DNA of 64,000 nt from an uncultured Cocleimonas sp. (GCF_947495625.1 NZ_CANLZW010000025.1:1-64000), one strand, 5' to 3'; counted from the stretch's first letter, positions 53,204 to 62,410 are shown. Notes: generated by a model not told the origin, from the letters alone. A program made the numbers and translations.

Positions 53204-53549
53204 TTTGATCCCAAAATTTTCTGCAGATGAGTCTGCTTAAGTTAGCTTAGGGTTAACTTTCATTTGACTATATAAGGATTAGATAATATAAAACAAACGA
53301 TTATTATCGAAGTTTAGTATCGAATATTTCGATATTAAAAACAGCCTATAAGTAGGGGGGTGTATTTACTTAAAAAATATCGCTTTTCTTTCTATTTATT
53401 TACAAGCTCGTACGATTAATTCTTTGAAAACTATCTATGATTGGGAGTGTTTTTACGCATAAGAAAATTGCACAATAGCCCTCTTCTATTTGTAGTTAAA
53501 CACTAATGTAGCTAAGCAATAATGTAGCCAAAAAGTAATCAGGTCTTTT
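53204..53549. other. Intergenic region between divergent genes
   Basis: AT-rich, with C-run repeat copy 21 in the middle. No gene or clear promoter can be fixed. Confidence 0.5.
53337..53363 (-). repeat. C-run repeat, copy 21 (short form)
   Basis: Minus-strand reading ACACCCCCCTACTTATAGG, then CTG and a T-run. CCTA/TAGG arms. Confidence 0.86.
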
Positions 53550-54323
53550 ATGAATGTCATTTTAATGGGTTTTATCGGAAGTCTGGTTGCAGGCATGTTG
53601 ACGGGCGTTGGCGCACTCGGTGTTTTCTTCTTTAAAGAATTATCAGCAAAGCTGGAAAATAGCTTACTCAGCTTTGCCGCTGGAATCATGCTCGCGGCTT
53701 CATTCTTTTCACTAATCCTTCCATCGATTGAGTATGGCGAGGAGATCTTCAGCAGCAAAAACATGGCAGTAATCATTACGATTATTGGCATCATGTCTGG
53801 TGCCGTCGGTTTATATTTGATGCATCGCTATTTGCCACACGAACATTTTGTATCCGGACACGAAGGCCCAGATACTAAAAAAATCAATCGTATCTGGCTG
53901 TTTGTGTTTGCCATTACCTTACATAACTTTCCAGAAGGTATGGCGGTTGGCGTTGGTTTTGCTGGCGGTGATGTGAGTAACGGCATGAGCCTGGCTACCG
54001 GCATTGGCTTACAGAATATTCCTGAAGGATTGGCAGTAGCAGTGTCATTACTCTCTATCGGTTATTCAAAGATGAAATCATTTTTCATCGCCTTTTTAAC
54101 CGGGCTTGCCGAACCTATTGGCGGCTTGTTTGGCAGTATTGCCGTATCTTACGCAGGGCCAATTATGCCATGGGCTTTGGCGTTTGCAGCGGGTGCGATG
54201 TTATTTATTATCAGCGATGAGATCATTCCAGAAACCCATAGAAGCGGGTTTCAGAATCTGGCAACATTCAGTCTGCTTATTGGTTTTGTCAGCATGATGT
54301 ATCTGGATGCGACGCTAGGCTGA
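53550..54323 (+). CDS. ZIP-family divalent metal transporter
   Basis: A 257-residue ZIP (ZupT/GufA-like) transporter with eight helices. The metal-path motifs are HNFPEG (His125, Asn126, Glu129) and QNIPEG (Asn156, Glu159). The loop between helices 3 and 4 (about 95-112) has His residues (HRYLPHEHFVSGHEG) that may bind metal. Imports zinc, iron, manganese or other divalent metal; specificity unknown. The next gene (MFS) starts 51 bp downstream, so the two may be co-transcribed. Confidence 0.88.
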   Translation: MNVILMGFIGSLVAGMLTGVGALGVFFFKELSAKLENSLLSFAAGIMLAASFFSLILPSIEYGEEIFSSKNMAVIITIIGIMSGAVGLYLMHRYLPHEHFVSGHEGPDTKKINRIWLFVFAITLHNFPEGMAVGVGFAGGDVSNGMSLATGIGLQNIPEGLAVAVSLLSIGYSKMKSFFIAFLTGLAEPIGGLFGSIAVSYAGPIMPWALAFAAGAMLFIISDEIIPETHRSGFQNLATFSLLIGFVSMMYLDATLG

Positions 54324-54374
54324 TAGTCACTCAATTCTTCATTATCTTCAAATTCAACCGGGCAAGAACTACGC

Positions 54375-55688
54375 ATGAAATTTACCACAGAACAACTCTA
54401 CAATCGTATTACTGGCGATGAAGATGCGCGTGTCTGTAAGGATATTCCAGACGCCGCCTGTAATGATCAACCGCATAATTTCTTCGCTTATTTATGGGCT
54501 AATCTATTAGGCAAAATTGCCGATGAAATCACCAGTGCTAAACTGGTAATTCCATGGTTATTCGGCTTACTCGGCGTGCCTGCTGCATTCACAGGTTTTA
54601 TCGTACCAATTCGTGAAGCGGGAGTGTTACTGCCCCAATTAGCGGTCGCTGCCGCAGTGCGTAATCTAAAAATACGTAAATTTGTCTGGGTCATTGGTGC
54701 AGTGCTTTCTGCCTTGAGTTTATTAGGGATGGCATGGGCCGCGGTAACCCTTGAAGGTAACAACGCGGGCTGGATTTTCATTCTGATGCTGGTGATTTTC
54801 AGTTTATCTCGCGGCATCTGTTCGGTCTCTGCAAAAGACGTGCTGGGCAAAACCGTGTCCAAAAGTCGACGTGGTGCATTAATGGGTTGGAGCGCGAGCT
54901 TATCCGGCATTGCCATTTTAATGGTAGGCATCTGGATGAGTAGTTTCGATCTTGGTGATTCAAGCCTTACAGTGTTTGCAGGCTTGTTAATCTCGGGTGC
55001 TGTTCTATGGATAATTGCAGCAGTGATATTTGCTCGAATAGAGGAACAACCCGGTGCTACTGAAGGTGGCGGTAATGCCCTTGAAGTTGCCATAAAGCAA
55101 TTACGATTACTCGTGGATGATGCCGAATTTCGGCGTTATGTTCTGGCGCGAACCTTGTTGTTATCAGTTGCATTAGCGCCACCATTTTACGTATTGGTGG
55201 CACAAAAAAATACCGAGTCTGGGCTAATGGGTTTGGGCGCATTGATCATAGCTAACGGTATTGCATCGAGTATTTCAGCACCAATCTGGGGTTATATGAG
55301 CGACACATCGAGTAAACGCGTGATGGCTATCGCAGCTGTTGGTGCTGGGATTTTAGCCCTTTTTACTTGCTCGGCTATCTGGCTAGAATGGGATTTAGTC
55401 ACCCACGAAATCGGCTTTGCCATCATCTTTTTGTTACTCAACATCATGCACGGTGGCGTTCGTTTGGGGCGTAAAGTGTATCTAATGGATATGGCAACCG
55501 GAGAAAACCGCGCATCCTATGTCGCGGTATCTAACACCATCATTGGTGTAATGATGCTGGCTGGTGGCCTTATCGGGCTTGTGGGGGATAAATTTGGTGC
55601 GGTTGCTACCTTATTGGTATTAGGGATTCTGTCGTTACTAGCCGCCTTTTACATTATGACATTAAAGGATGTGAGTGACCCTGAATAA
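54375..55688 (+). CDS. MFS-type membrane transporter
   Basis: A 437-residue protein with 11-12 helices and an unusual 40-residue soluble N-terminus (CKDIPDAACNDQPHNFFAYL). Typical MFS loops include VSKSRRGALMGWSA and GYMSDTSSKRVMAIA. Family members of this layout are uncharacterised. Follows the metal transporter gene. ATG 54375. Confidence 0.75.
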   Translation: MKFTTEQLYNRITGDEDARVCKDIPDAACNDQPHNFFAYLWANLLGKIADEITSAKLVIPWLFGLLGVPAAFTGFIVPIREAGVLLPQLAVAAAVRNLKIRKFVWVIGAVLSALSLLGMAWAAVTLEGNNAGWIFILMLVIFSLSRGICSVSAKDVLGKTVSKSRRGALMGWSASLSGIAILMVGIWMSSFDLGDSSLTVFAGLLISGAVLWIIAAVIFARIEEQPGATEGGGNALEVAIKQLRLLVDDAEFRRYVLARTLLLSVALAPPFYVLVAQKNTESGLMGLGALIIANGIASSISAPIWGYMSDTSSKRVMAIAAVGAGILALFTCSAIWLEWDLVTHEIGFAIIFLLLNIMHGGVRLGRKVYLMDMATGENRASYVAVSNTIIGVMMLAGGLIGLVGDKFGAVATLLVLGILSLLAAFYIMTLKDVSDPE

Positions 55689-55819
55689 CGAAACGCTGCC
55701 TAACTATCCGACTCCTGAGATGACACAAAATTGTTAACTAAAATTCACTTATTTTTCATCTACGATGATTTAAAATACACTAAAATAAATCAACAAGAAC
55801 AGATAATAGGAATAAAAAA

Positions 55820-56188
55820 ATGTTTTCAATAGAACTGGATAGAGAATCCGCAATCGCGGTTTTACAGCTACAAGGCGAACTCAGAGAGAAGGATTTTGAA
55901 TCGATAGCTGAGGTGATAGACCCTTATATTCTCGAAAAGGGAAAACTCAATGGCCTAATAATCAATACCAAGGATTTTCCTGGCTGGGAATCATTTGGCG
56001 CGATGGTTGAACACTTTAAGTTCGTCAAAGATCACGAGAAAAAGCTCACTCACGTTGCGCTTGTAACGGACTCTGCGATTGGAGACTTAGTGGAGATATT
56101 TGCCAAGTATTTTGTGTCTGCAAAAGTAAAACACTTCGACTACGATGAATTCACAAAAGCAGAAGCGTGGATAGAGGAAACTAAGTAA
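55820..56188 (+). CDS. STAS/SpoIIAA-like protein
   Basis: A 122-residue single-domain protein of the SpoIIAA-like (DUF3478) group: beta strand AIAVLQLQGELREKDF, NGLIINTKDFPGWESFGAMVEHFKFVKDHEKK, VALVTDSAIGDLVEIFAKYFV, VKHFDYDEFTKAEAWIEE. The fold relates to STAS and Sec14 domains, which bind small hydrophobic ligands or partners. Function unknown. GGAAT lies upstream of ATG 55820. Confidence 0.83.
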   Translation: MFSIELDRESAIAVLQLQGELREKDFESIAEVIDPYILEKGKLNGLIINTKDFPGWESFGAMVEHFKFVKDHEKKLTHVALVTDSAIGDLVEIFAKYFVSAKVKHFDYDEFTKAEAWIEETK

Positions 56189-56233
56189 AGCCAAATGAAT
56201 GACAAATAAAAACCAAATAGAGATTAGATATCA

Positions 56234-56263
56234 GGTCACCCCCCTACTTTTAGCGGTTTTTTT
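56234..56263 (+). repeat. C-run repeat, copy 22 (short form)
   Basis: GTCACCCCCCTACTTTTAGCGG and T-run, 45 bp after the STAS-like gene on the same strand; it could terminate that gene. Confidence 0.88.
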
Positions 56264-56308
56264 GTTTTATACATGCAAATAGAATATGTGGAGACCCAGC
56301 CGGTTTAG

Positions 56309-57259
56309 TTAAAAACTGGCTGCTTCTACTTGTAAATAAACTTTAGAGATATCACGCTGCACTTTCTCTTCAAGTCCTGGGTAATGACTTTTAAATTCTG
56401 ACATTGCCACTATTACCTCAGGGGCCATTTCATATGCAGATTTATCTTCTTCATACCCTGCTTCCACCGCAGACCAGAAAGTCTGCAATAGATTTTTTAA
56501 ACGCGTCACACCTTGTTTATCAGTCACCACGCCATGACCTGGCACGACAACATTTGGCTTCATCCCTTCTAATTCACCCAGTAGTTTGATCCACTGCGGA
56601 ATATTAGAATCAAACGTAGAAGGCATTCGATCAGAATAAATAACGTCTCCGGTGACCAGCACTTTTTCATTCGCTAACCACATTAGAATATCTCCGGGCG
56701 AATGACTATCGCCGGATAAAAACAGCGTGATTTCCTTATCACCCAGCTTAATTTTGGTGCGCTCTGTGATGAAAGTTTTTGGAGCTAATATCTCTGACTC
56801 GCCAGTCGCCCCTTTGGTTAGCGTATTGAAATTGTCGACCCAGTTTTTACCTTCGCTTTTAATATTTTTTGCTACCTGCTCCGTTGCATAAATATCTTTT
56901 ACCGAATCTTTAAACGCCGCATTGCCTAACCAATGATCGCCATGTGCATGAGAATTGATAATCCAGCGCACCGGCTGATCAGTCACTTGAGCAATCGCTT
57001 TTTTCATTGCGAACCCTATGAAAAAGGAACTTCCCGTATCAAATAATATGACGCCAGAATCTGTTACGACAAAGGCCGCATTGGAATTCCACCCCTGGTT
57101 TTCAGGATTCGGTAATGCGCGTGACGGTGTTTCAATCGCATAAACATCTGGTGCGACTTGTTTAGCTTTCATTGCCAGGGTGAAGTCAGCTAATGCACTG
57201 GAGGCATTAATCAGAAACAAAAGAGAACAAAGAGTTATTAGAATTGAAAACTTACGCAT
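56309..57259 (-). CDS. Exported metallo-beta-lactamase-fold hydrolase
   Basis: A 316-residue protein with a signal peptide (1-24, cut after ALA). Zinc motif His104-x-His106-x-Asp108-His109 in INSHAHGDHWLGN, later LSGDSHSPGDILMW and VVPGHG. This matches the periplasmic MBL-fold proteins associated with quinoprotein or sulfur-oxidation (SoxH-like) clusters. The reaction is unknown. Monocistronic; C-run repeat copy 22 lies beyond its 3' end on the opposite strand. Confidence 0.85.
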   Translation of the reverse strand: MRKFSILITLCSLLFLINASSALADFTLAMKAKQVAPDVYAIETPSRALPNPENQGWNSNAAFVVTDSGVILFDTGSSFFIGFAMKKAIAQVTDQPVRWIINSHAHGDHWLGNAAFKDSVKDIYATEQVAKNIKSEGKNWVDNFNTLTKGATGESEILAPKTFITERTKIKLGDKEITLFLSGDSHSPGDILMWLANEKVLVTGDVIYSDRMPSTFDSNIPQWIKLLGELEGMKPNVVVPGHGVVTDKQGVTRLKNLLQTFWSAVEAGYEEDKSAYEMAPEVIVAMSEFKSHYPGLEEKVQRDISKVYLQVEAASF

Positions 57260-57387
57260 AGACTTAGACCTTTGACTTATCGTGTTCTTTATTAGATTAC
57301 ATTAGTGTTTAATACATGATTAGTCACGAAAAATTATCTGATCTTTAAATACTCTAGATCTAGATCTTTATATTTACTCATCATTTA

Positions 57388-57470
57388 GACACCCCCCTAC
57401 TTTGAATGACAATTCGTTTTTGTTTTTAAAAAACGATTTTGGAATTTATGCAGAGCTAGGGCTTTTTTTA
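57388..57470 (+). repeat. C-run repeat, copy 23 (long form, type I filling)
   Basis: GACACCCCCCTACTTTGAATG, hairpin ATTCGTTTTT...AAAAACGATT, then GAATTTATGCAGAGCTAGG and a closing GC plus T-run. A decayed short relic (AAGTAGGGCGATGA) follows at about 57480-57493. Confidence 0.9.
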
Positions 57471-57513
57471 ACCATTATAAGTAGGGCGATGAATGAGTCT
57501 TATCTACAAGTGA

Positions 57514-58116
57514 TTACAGCGTACCTGTCAAGAAGCCGAGACCGACAAGTGCAATGACCGCACCACCTGAACGCACAACGTATTTACCCCAAGACCAACG
57601 AGTCAGTTCGCCAAAAGCGATACCAGCAAGATGCAGTAAACCAGTGCCGATAACAAAGCCAATGCTGTAAATGAGTGGATTAGCCGCGTTCGGTAATTCA
57701 GTACCATGCGCATGTCCGTGGAATATCGCAAATGCTCCAACTAGTACCGCTGCAACCCAGATAGGAGGGCGAACAGCGAAAGCCACCGCAAGACCTAACA
57801 CCAAACCAGACAATGCAATCCCTGTTTCTATATAAGGAATTGGAACACCCATAACACCTAACGCCCCACCGAATGCCATTACCAGCGGAAACACAACCGG
57901 TAGAATCCAGATAGCAGGACGTCCTAAAAACACTCCCCATAAGCCTACAGCCACCATCGCCACAACATGATCTAGCCCCAACATTGGGTGTAAAAAGCCA
58001 CTCATGAACCCACCGCCGATGCTTCCCGCATCGCTATGAGCAAATACTAGGGATGATGAAAAAATGCCGGCAAATAACAACAAACATTTAACGAACACAG
58101 AGGTTTTCGGACTCAT
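57514..58116 (-). CDS. HupE/UreJ-family metal permease
   Basis: A 200-residue protein with a signal-like N-terminus (cut after VFA) and six helices. The family motif is HSDAGSIGGGFMSGFLHPMLGLDHVVAMVAVGLWG with the His/Asp pair that binds metal, and FAIFHGHAHGTELP later. HupE/UreJ proteins import nickel or cobalt for hydrogenase, urease or cobalamin. No such enzyme genes lie in the window. Divergent from another HupE-like gene across a region with a long-spaced inverted repeat. Confidence 0.9.
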   Translation of the reverse strand: MSPKTSVFVKCLLLFAGIFSSSLVFAHSDAGSIGGGFMSGFLHPMLGLDHVVAMVAVGLWGVFLGRPAIWILPVVFPLVMAFGGALGVMGVPIPYIETGIALSGLVLGLAVAFAVRPPIWVAAVLVGAFAIFHGHAHGTELPNAANPLIYSIGFVIGTGLLHLAGIAFGELTRWSWGKYVVRSGGAVIALVGLGFLTGTL

Positions 58117-58152
58117 TTTAGGTGACCATATTTATATAAAACGTTAATATTA

Positions 58153-58185
58153 ACTGATTACTTCTAATTGCGAATGATAATCAGT
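58153..58185. promoter_or_regulatory. Inverted-repeat operator candidate between the HupE-like genes
   Basis: ACTGATTA (58153-58160) and TAATCAGT (58178-58185) are perfect inverted arms 17 bp apart, a NikR-like layout. The right half also reads GCGAATGATAATCAG, similar to a Fur box. Metal-dependent control of the flanking HupE gene is a reasonable inference; which repressor binds is not known. Confidence 0.55.
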
Positions 58186-58257
58186 AAAAAAATAAAGAGT
58201 AATAATTTTGTTCACATCAGTCAAGCATCTCTTACCATTTTCTAATACAATTTATAG

Positions 58258-58824
58258 ATGATATTAATGAATATACCACTATTATTTTCCTTTTCGCCCA
58301 GCTGGCTTATACAAGGTTTACAACATCCTTTTTTAACACCTTCGCACGCCATTCTGATTTGCAGCCTGGCTTTTTTGATAGGACAACAAAGTAAGCTAGC
58401 CATTCATATTATTTTACTGTTTATATCATCGATAGTGGGGATGTTGCTCAATTATTACCTATTTCCCGGTGCAAGATTGGAACTACTGCTATTGGGTATG
58501 GCTTTAATCATTGGTTTGCTGGTTGTGATTAGAATAAAACACTTTCCCTCACTGATGTTAACAATTAGTCTGTTACTAGCCACACTCACCGGATTGTTTA
58601 TCGGCGTAGATTCACAACCCATCAGTATTCCCGGTTTACGCACCAATAGTGTTATTAACTGGCACTTAGGGGCCGTGATAACGCTTACCTTGAGCGCATT
58701 AATACTATCTCTGATTGCAAAAGTCTTGCTCCGTTTTGGGGATGGTATTGTTTTACGCGTATTAGGATCCTGGGTCGCCACCAGTGCGTTGATAACACTG
58801 GCTTTACAATATGCAAAAATTTAG
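58258..58824 (+). CDS. HupE/UreJ_2-like membrane protein
   Basis: A 188-residue membrane protein with six or seven helices. LIQGLQHPFLTPSHAILICSLAFLIGQQ resembles the HupE/UreJ_2 opening (G-x-x-H-P/x-x-x-x-x-D/S-H), but the usual Asp is replaced by Ser, so metal binding may be altered. Its location divergent from a bona fide HupE gene supports a related role. ATG 58258 or 58267. Confidence 0.65.
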   Translation: MILMNIPLLFSFSPSWLIQGLQHPFLTPSHAILICSLAFLIGQQSKLAIHIILLFISSIVGMLLNYYLFPGARLELLLLGMALIIGLLVVIRIKHFPSLMLTISLLLATLTGLFIGVDSQPISIPGLRTNSVINWHLGAVITLTLSALILSLIAKVLLRFGDGIVLRVLGSWVATSALITLALQYAKI

Positions 58825-59004
58825 TATTCGCTAGTACATAGCAGTTAAAAAAGTCGTTATAAAAAATCGTTAAAAATAGCCCATAAAGCCTTATCTAATA
58901 AGGTTTACAGTTAATCCTGTGTTTAGCTTGTTTGTTATAAACTGAGTGAATTACATTAAACATTCCTGTGCTCTACTTATGCTTTATGTTCCTCACTTAA
59001 ATTT

Positions 59005-60834
59005 ATGATACGAATTTTCCTGTTTATTACCTTACTGCTAGTTATGGGGGTTGCTCAAGCAGCACCGCAAACCTCTTGGTATCTGGATGAATTAGGCAAT
59101 ACTAGCGCGTCATACACTCTGGATGATAATTTAGGCAGTAATGATGGCACAGCTAATTTAACTCCCAGTACCGGAAACGCTTCAGGTAAAGTCTGTAGTG
59201 CGCTCGATTTCACTAACAGCTCAACGCAGGATTATGCGGTGTTAGGTCCAAACGCCTTAGACGGAGCCACTGATTTAACCGTATCTTTTTGGCATAAAGG
59301 CTCATCAACGGCAGAACGCTCTTTTCTGTCTGGGTCTCGAACAGGTCAGCTGAATGAATTAATCATGTGGTTTACCAACGGCACTCGTTTCAATAGTTAT
59401 ATCAACGGCAGTATTGGTCCCAATATAAATTTTCCGACCATAGCTGATAACCAATGGCATCATATCGTATGGCGCAGGTCTGGCACGCAGAGCTGTTTGT
59501 TTACTGACTCTGTGCAGCGTGGTTGCGTAACCGTATCGAACAAAGCACTGGAAATTGAATCTCTGATTTTAGGTCAAGAGCAAGACAGTATGGGCGCAGG
59601 TTTTGATGCTACGCAAGATTGGGAAAGCCTCGTCGATGAGTTATTAGTATTTAGAAGCGCATTATCCAATGCTGAAATTTATTCGGTTTATGCCAACCAG
59701 AATGCCGGTAATGCATGGGATGGTGGGCCCAGAAGTTGCCAGACTACACCACCAAATCCACCGACTATAGATTACAGTTATTCCGATTGGCATTTTGATG
59801 AAGATAGCTGGAATGGTACCGCTAATGAAGTCATAGATTCGCAAGGCGTCCATCATGGCTTTGCCAACAATGTTACCGCAGTACCGGGAAAACTGTGTAA
59901 TGGTATGGACCTAACGGCGAGTACAAGCAGTGATTACGCCAACTTAAATGCCGCGTCTATCAATGGTGCTACCGATTTCACTGTATCTATTTGGCACAAA
60001 GGAACCTCAGCAAACAGTAAGGGCTTATTGTCAGGTGCTGCGTCAACATCCCTCAATAACGAATTTTTGTACTGGTTCCCGAATGCCACGAGTTTTAATG
60101 GTTTCCTTAAAAATTCTTCACAAGGTGCCGTTGGGATAGGAGCTATACACAATAACAACTGGAATCATCTTGTCTGGCGCAGAGAAAGTGCCCAGTCCTG
60201 TTTCTTTTTAAACAGCGTATTACAAGGCTGTCAGGCAAACCAGAATTCATTGGCATTAAATGTGGTTTCTCTGGTATTGGGACAAGATCAGGATAATGTC
60301 GGAGGAGGATTTTCATCTGCACAAGACTGGGAAGGTATTGTCGATGAATTACTGATATTCCGCCGTCCACTTAGCACCACCGAAATTAGCAGTGTCTATA
60401 ACAATCAAAACAATGGTAAAAACTGGGATGGTGGCAATAGAGCCTGCCCACAAATGCCAAATATGTCATTGAAGAAAACCTCTGTGGTGGTTTCTGATCC
60501 CGTGAATAATGGCAGCAACCCGAAACGCATTCCCGGAGCAACCATTCGTTACACAATTACCGCAGAGAATGCACACAGCAGAGCTGCCGAAGGCGTTGTA
60601 ATAAGAGATGATCTAGCCAATGAAATTAGCAATGGCAACCTGGAATGGTTAGGAAATATCCTGGTGACATCGCCCAATATCAATGGTGGTACAACCTCAT
60701 CCTTAACCGATGCGACAGGTGATGATCAGGGACAGTTTGATAACAATAATCTACTCATCGTAAACTGTGGTGATATAACCAACGCTGCCCCCTGTATCGT
60801 CAGTTATGAAGTTATTGTGAATGACAGCCCTTAG
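59005..60834 (+). CDS. Exported protein with two LamG domains and a DUF11-like C-terminus
   Basis: A 609-residue secreted or surface protein. Signal peptide 1-19 (VAQA). Two tandem concanavalin/LamG domains (about 22-245 and 255-490) share the same pattern: ATDLTVSFWHKGSS / ATDFTVSIWHKGTS, WHHIVWRR / WNHLVWRR, DWESLVDELLVFR / DWEGIVDELLIFR, and each ends with a WDGG...C. A DUF11-type beta domain follows (about 495-609) and ends without a sorting signal. Such proteins bind glycans or proteins at the cell surface. The two domains arose by internal duplication. Confidence 0.82.
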   Translation: MIRIFLFITLLLVMGVAQAAPQTSWYLDELGNTSASYTLDDNLGSNDGTANLTPSTGNASGKVCSALDFTNSSTQDYAVLGPNALDGATDLTVSFWHKGSSTAERSFLSGSRTGQLNELIMWFTNGTRFNSYINGSIGPNINFPTIADNQWHHIVWRRSGTQSCLFTDSVQRGCVTVSNKALEIESLILGQEQDSMGAGFDATQDWESLVDELLVFRSALSNAEIYSVYANQNAGNAWDGGPRSCQTTPPNPPTIDYSYSDWHFDEDSWNGTANEVIDSQGVHHGFANNVTAVPGKLCNGMDLTASTSSDYANLNAASINGATDFTVSIWHKGTSANSKGLLSGAASTSLNNEFLYWFPNATSFNGFLKNSSQGAVGIGAIHNNNWNHLVWRRESAQSCFFLNSVLQGCQANQNSLALNVVSLVLGQDQDNVGGGFSSAQDWEGIVDELLIFRRPLSTTEISSVYNNQNNGKNWDGGNRACPQMPNMSLKKTSVVVSDPVNNGSNPKRIPGATIRYTITAENAHSRAAEGVVIRDDLANEISNGNLEWLGNILVTSPNINGGTTSSLTDATGDDQGQFDNNNLLIVNCGDITNAAPCIVSYEVIVNDSP

Positions 60835-60856
60835 TAACAACTAATTGATTACGATA

Positions 60857-60914
60857 CACACCCCCCACCTTTAAGACCATTTTTAAAAAATATGCCTAAA
60901 AGGTGGGGGGTGTC
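60857..60914. repeat. C-run repeat, copies 24a and 24b, facing each other
   Basis: A plus-sense copy (60857-60887) and a minus-sense copy (60884-60914) form a head-on pair. The arms ACACCCCCCACCTTT and AAAGGTGGGGGGTGT are fully complementary, giving a 15-bp GC-rich stem. It lies between the convergent LamG and mqo genes, with T-rich sequence beyond the C-run on each strand, and could terminate both. Confidence 0.9.
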
Positions 60915-60928
60915 AGTGAAAGCGTTTT

Positions 60929-62410
60929 TTAAGCTAATTTAAGTGTTTTTAGCGTTCTACTTCGAACTGTTTTCAACAGCGCAGGATCATCAATTAAGGA
61001 CTTCTTATATGAAGGAATCATTTCCTGTATTTTTGCCTGCCACTCTTCTGTTGCCATGCGCTCACTGTAACAACTTTCCAACACTTCCAACATCGCTTTA
61101 ACCGTTACCGATGCACCTGGAGATGCCCCCAATAGCGCGGATATACTGCCATCAGCTGAGCTAACCACTTCAGTACCAAACTCCAGCTTACCACCTGAGT
61201 CTTTGTCTTTTTTGATAATCTGAACACGTTGCCCTGCTTCTGCAAACACCCAGTCATCGGCATCGGCATCAGGAAAGTAATGACGTAATGATTCCATTCT
61301 TTCTTCATGCGATTTTCGTGATTCTTTAACCAGATACTTGGTTAGGTCAAAGTTTCGAAAACCGGCAATTGTTAATGGCAAAATATTGTCAAACTTGGTG
61401 GATTTGATCAGATCAAACTTTGAGCCGTGCACCAAAAATTTAGTGGTAAATCCGGCAAAAGGCCCAAACAACAAGGCATTGCCGTCTTCTAAAACGCGTT
61501 TATCCAAATGCGGTACAGACATCGGAGGAGAACCCACCGCGGCTTTACCGTAAACCTTGGCATTATGCTTAGCGACGATATCTGGTTTGCGACAGATCAA
61601 CCACTGACCACTAACAGGAAATCCTCCATAGCCATCGGCTTCAGGGATGTCTGCTTTTTGTAATAACGGCAGTGCTCCACCACCCAGACCAAGGAATACA
61701 AATTTGGTGTAAATAGGCTCCCTTTGCTCCAGATTCAAGTCTTCAATCATCACTTTCCAGCGACCATCATCCTGCTTTTCAAGATCGGTTACATTGATAT
61801 TTAATCTTAAATCAAAGTTATCCTGCTCGCGGAGATATCGTGCAAAAGCGCGTGCAATACGACCAAAGTTAACATCTGAACCATGTGCAATTCTTGTTGC
61901 TGCTACTTTTTCATTCGGATCGCGATTTTGCATCACGAGTGGTAACCATTCGGCGATTACAGCCGGATCATCACTAAACTCCATTTCTTCAAACATCGGA
62001 TGCTCGCGCATGACTTCATAGCGTTTACGCAAATACGCTACATTGTCTTCGCCCCAAACAAAGCTTTGGTGCGGCACAGAATTGATAAATCTAGTTGGGT
62101 CGGGTAACGAACCGTTTTCAACACAGTAAGACCAGAATTGTAAGCTCAACTCGAAAGATTCGTTGATGCTCAACGCTTTAGTAATATCGATAGAGCCATC
62201 TTCTTGCAGTGGCGTATAGTTTAATTCGCAATACGCTGCGTGTCCGGTACCTGCATTATTATGGCTAGCCGTACTCTCCTTGCCTACACCATCCAGTCTC
62301 TCAACCATAATGATCTTTAAGGCAGGATCGAGTTGCTTCAACAACATGCCCAAACAGGTACTCATCGCACCTGCGCCAATTAAAACAACATCAATATCTT
62401 TCTTGTCCAT
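60929..62410 (-). CDS. mqo: Malate:quinone oxidoreductase
   Basis: A 493-residue peripheral membrane flavoenzyme that oxidises malate to oxaloacetate and passes electrons to quinone, part of the citric acid cycle. FAD motif VVLIGAGAMSTCLGMLL (8-24), then STASHNNAGTGHAAYCELNYTP, GSDVNFGRIARAFARYL, FLGLGGGALPLLQKADIPE, and C-terminal LLGASPGASVTVKAMLEVLE, all typical of Mqo. Full length. Monocistronic, with its 3' end at the facing repeat pair. Confidence 0.95.
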   Translation of the reverse strand: MDKKDIDVVLIGAGAMSTCLGMLLKQLDPALKIIMVERLDGVGKESTASHNNAGTGHAAYCELNYTPLQEDGSIDITKALSINESFELSLQFWSYCVENGSLPDPTRFINSVPHQSFVWGEDNVAYLRKRYEVMREHPMFEEMEFSDDPAVIAEWLPLVMQNRDPNEKVAATRIAHGSDVNFGRIARAFARYLREQDNFDLRLNINVTDLEKQDDGRWKVMIEDLNLEQREPIYTKFVFLGLGGGALPLLQKADIPEADGYGGFPVSGQWLICRKPDIVAKHNAKVYGKAAVGSPPMSVPHLDKRVLEDGNALLFGPFAGFTTKFLVHGSKFDLIKSTKFDNILPLTIAGFRNFDLTKYLVKESRKSHEERMESLRHYFPDADADDWVFAEAGQRVQIIKKDKDSGGKLEFGTEVVSSADGSISALLGASPGASVTVKAMLEVLESCYSERMATEEWQAKIQEMIPSYKKSLIDDPALLKTVRSRTLKTLKLA

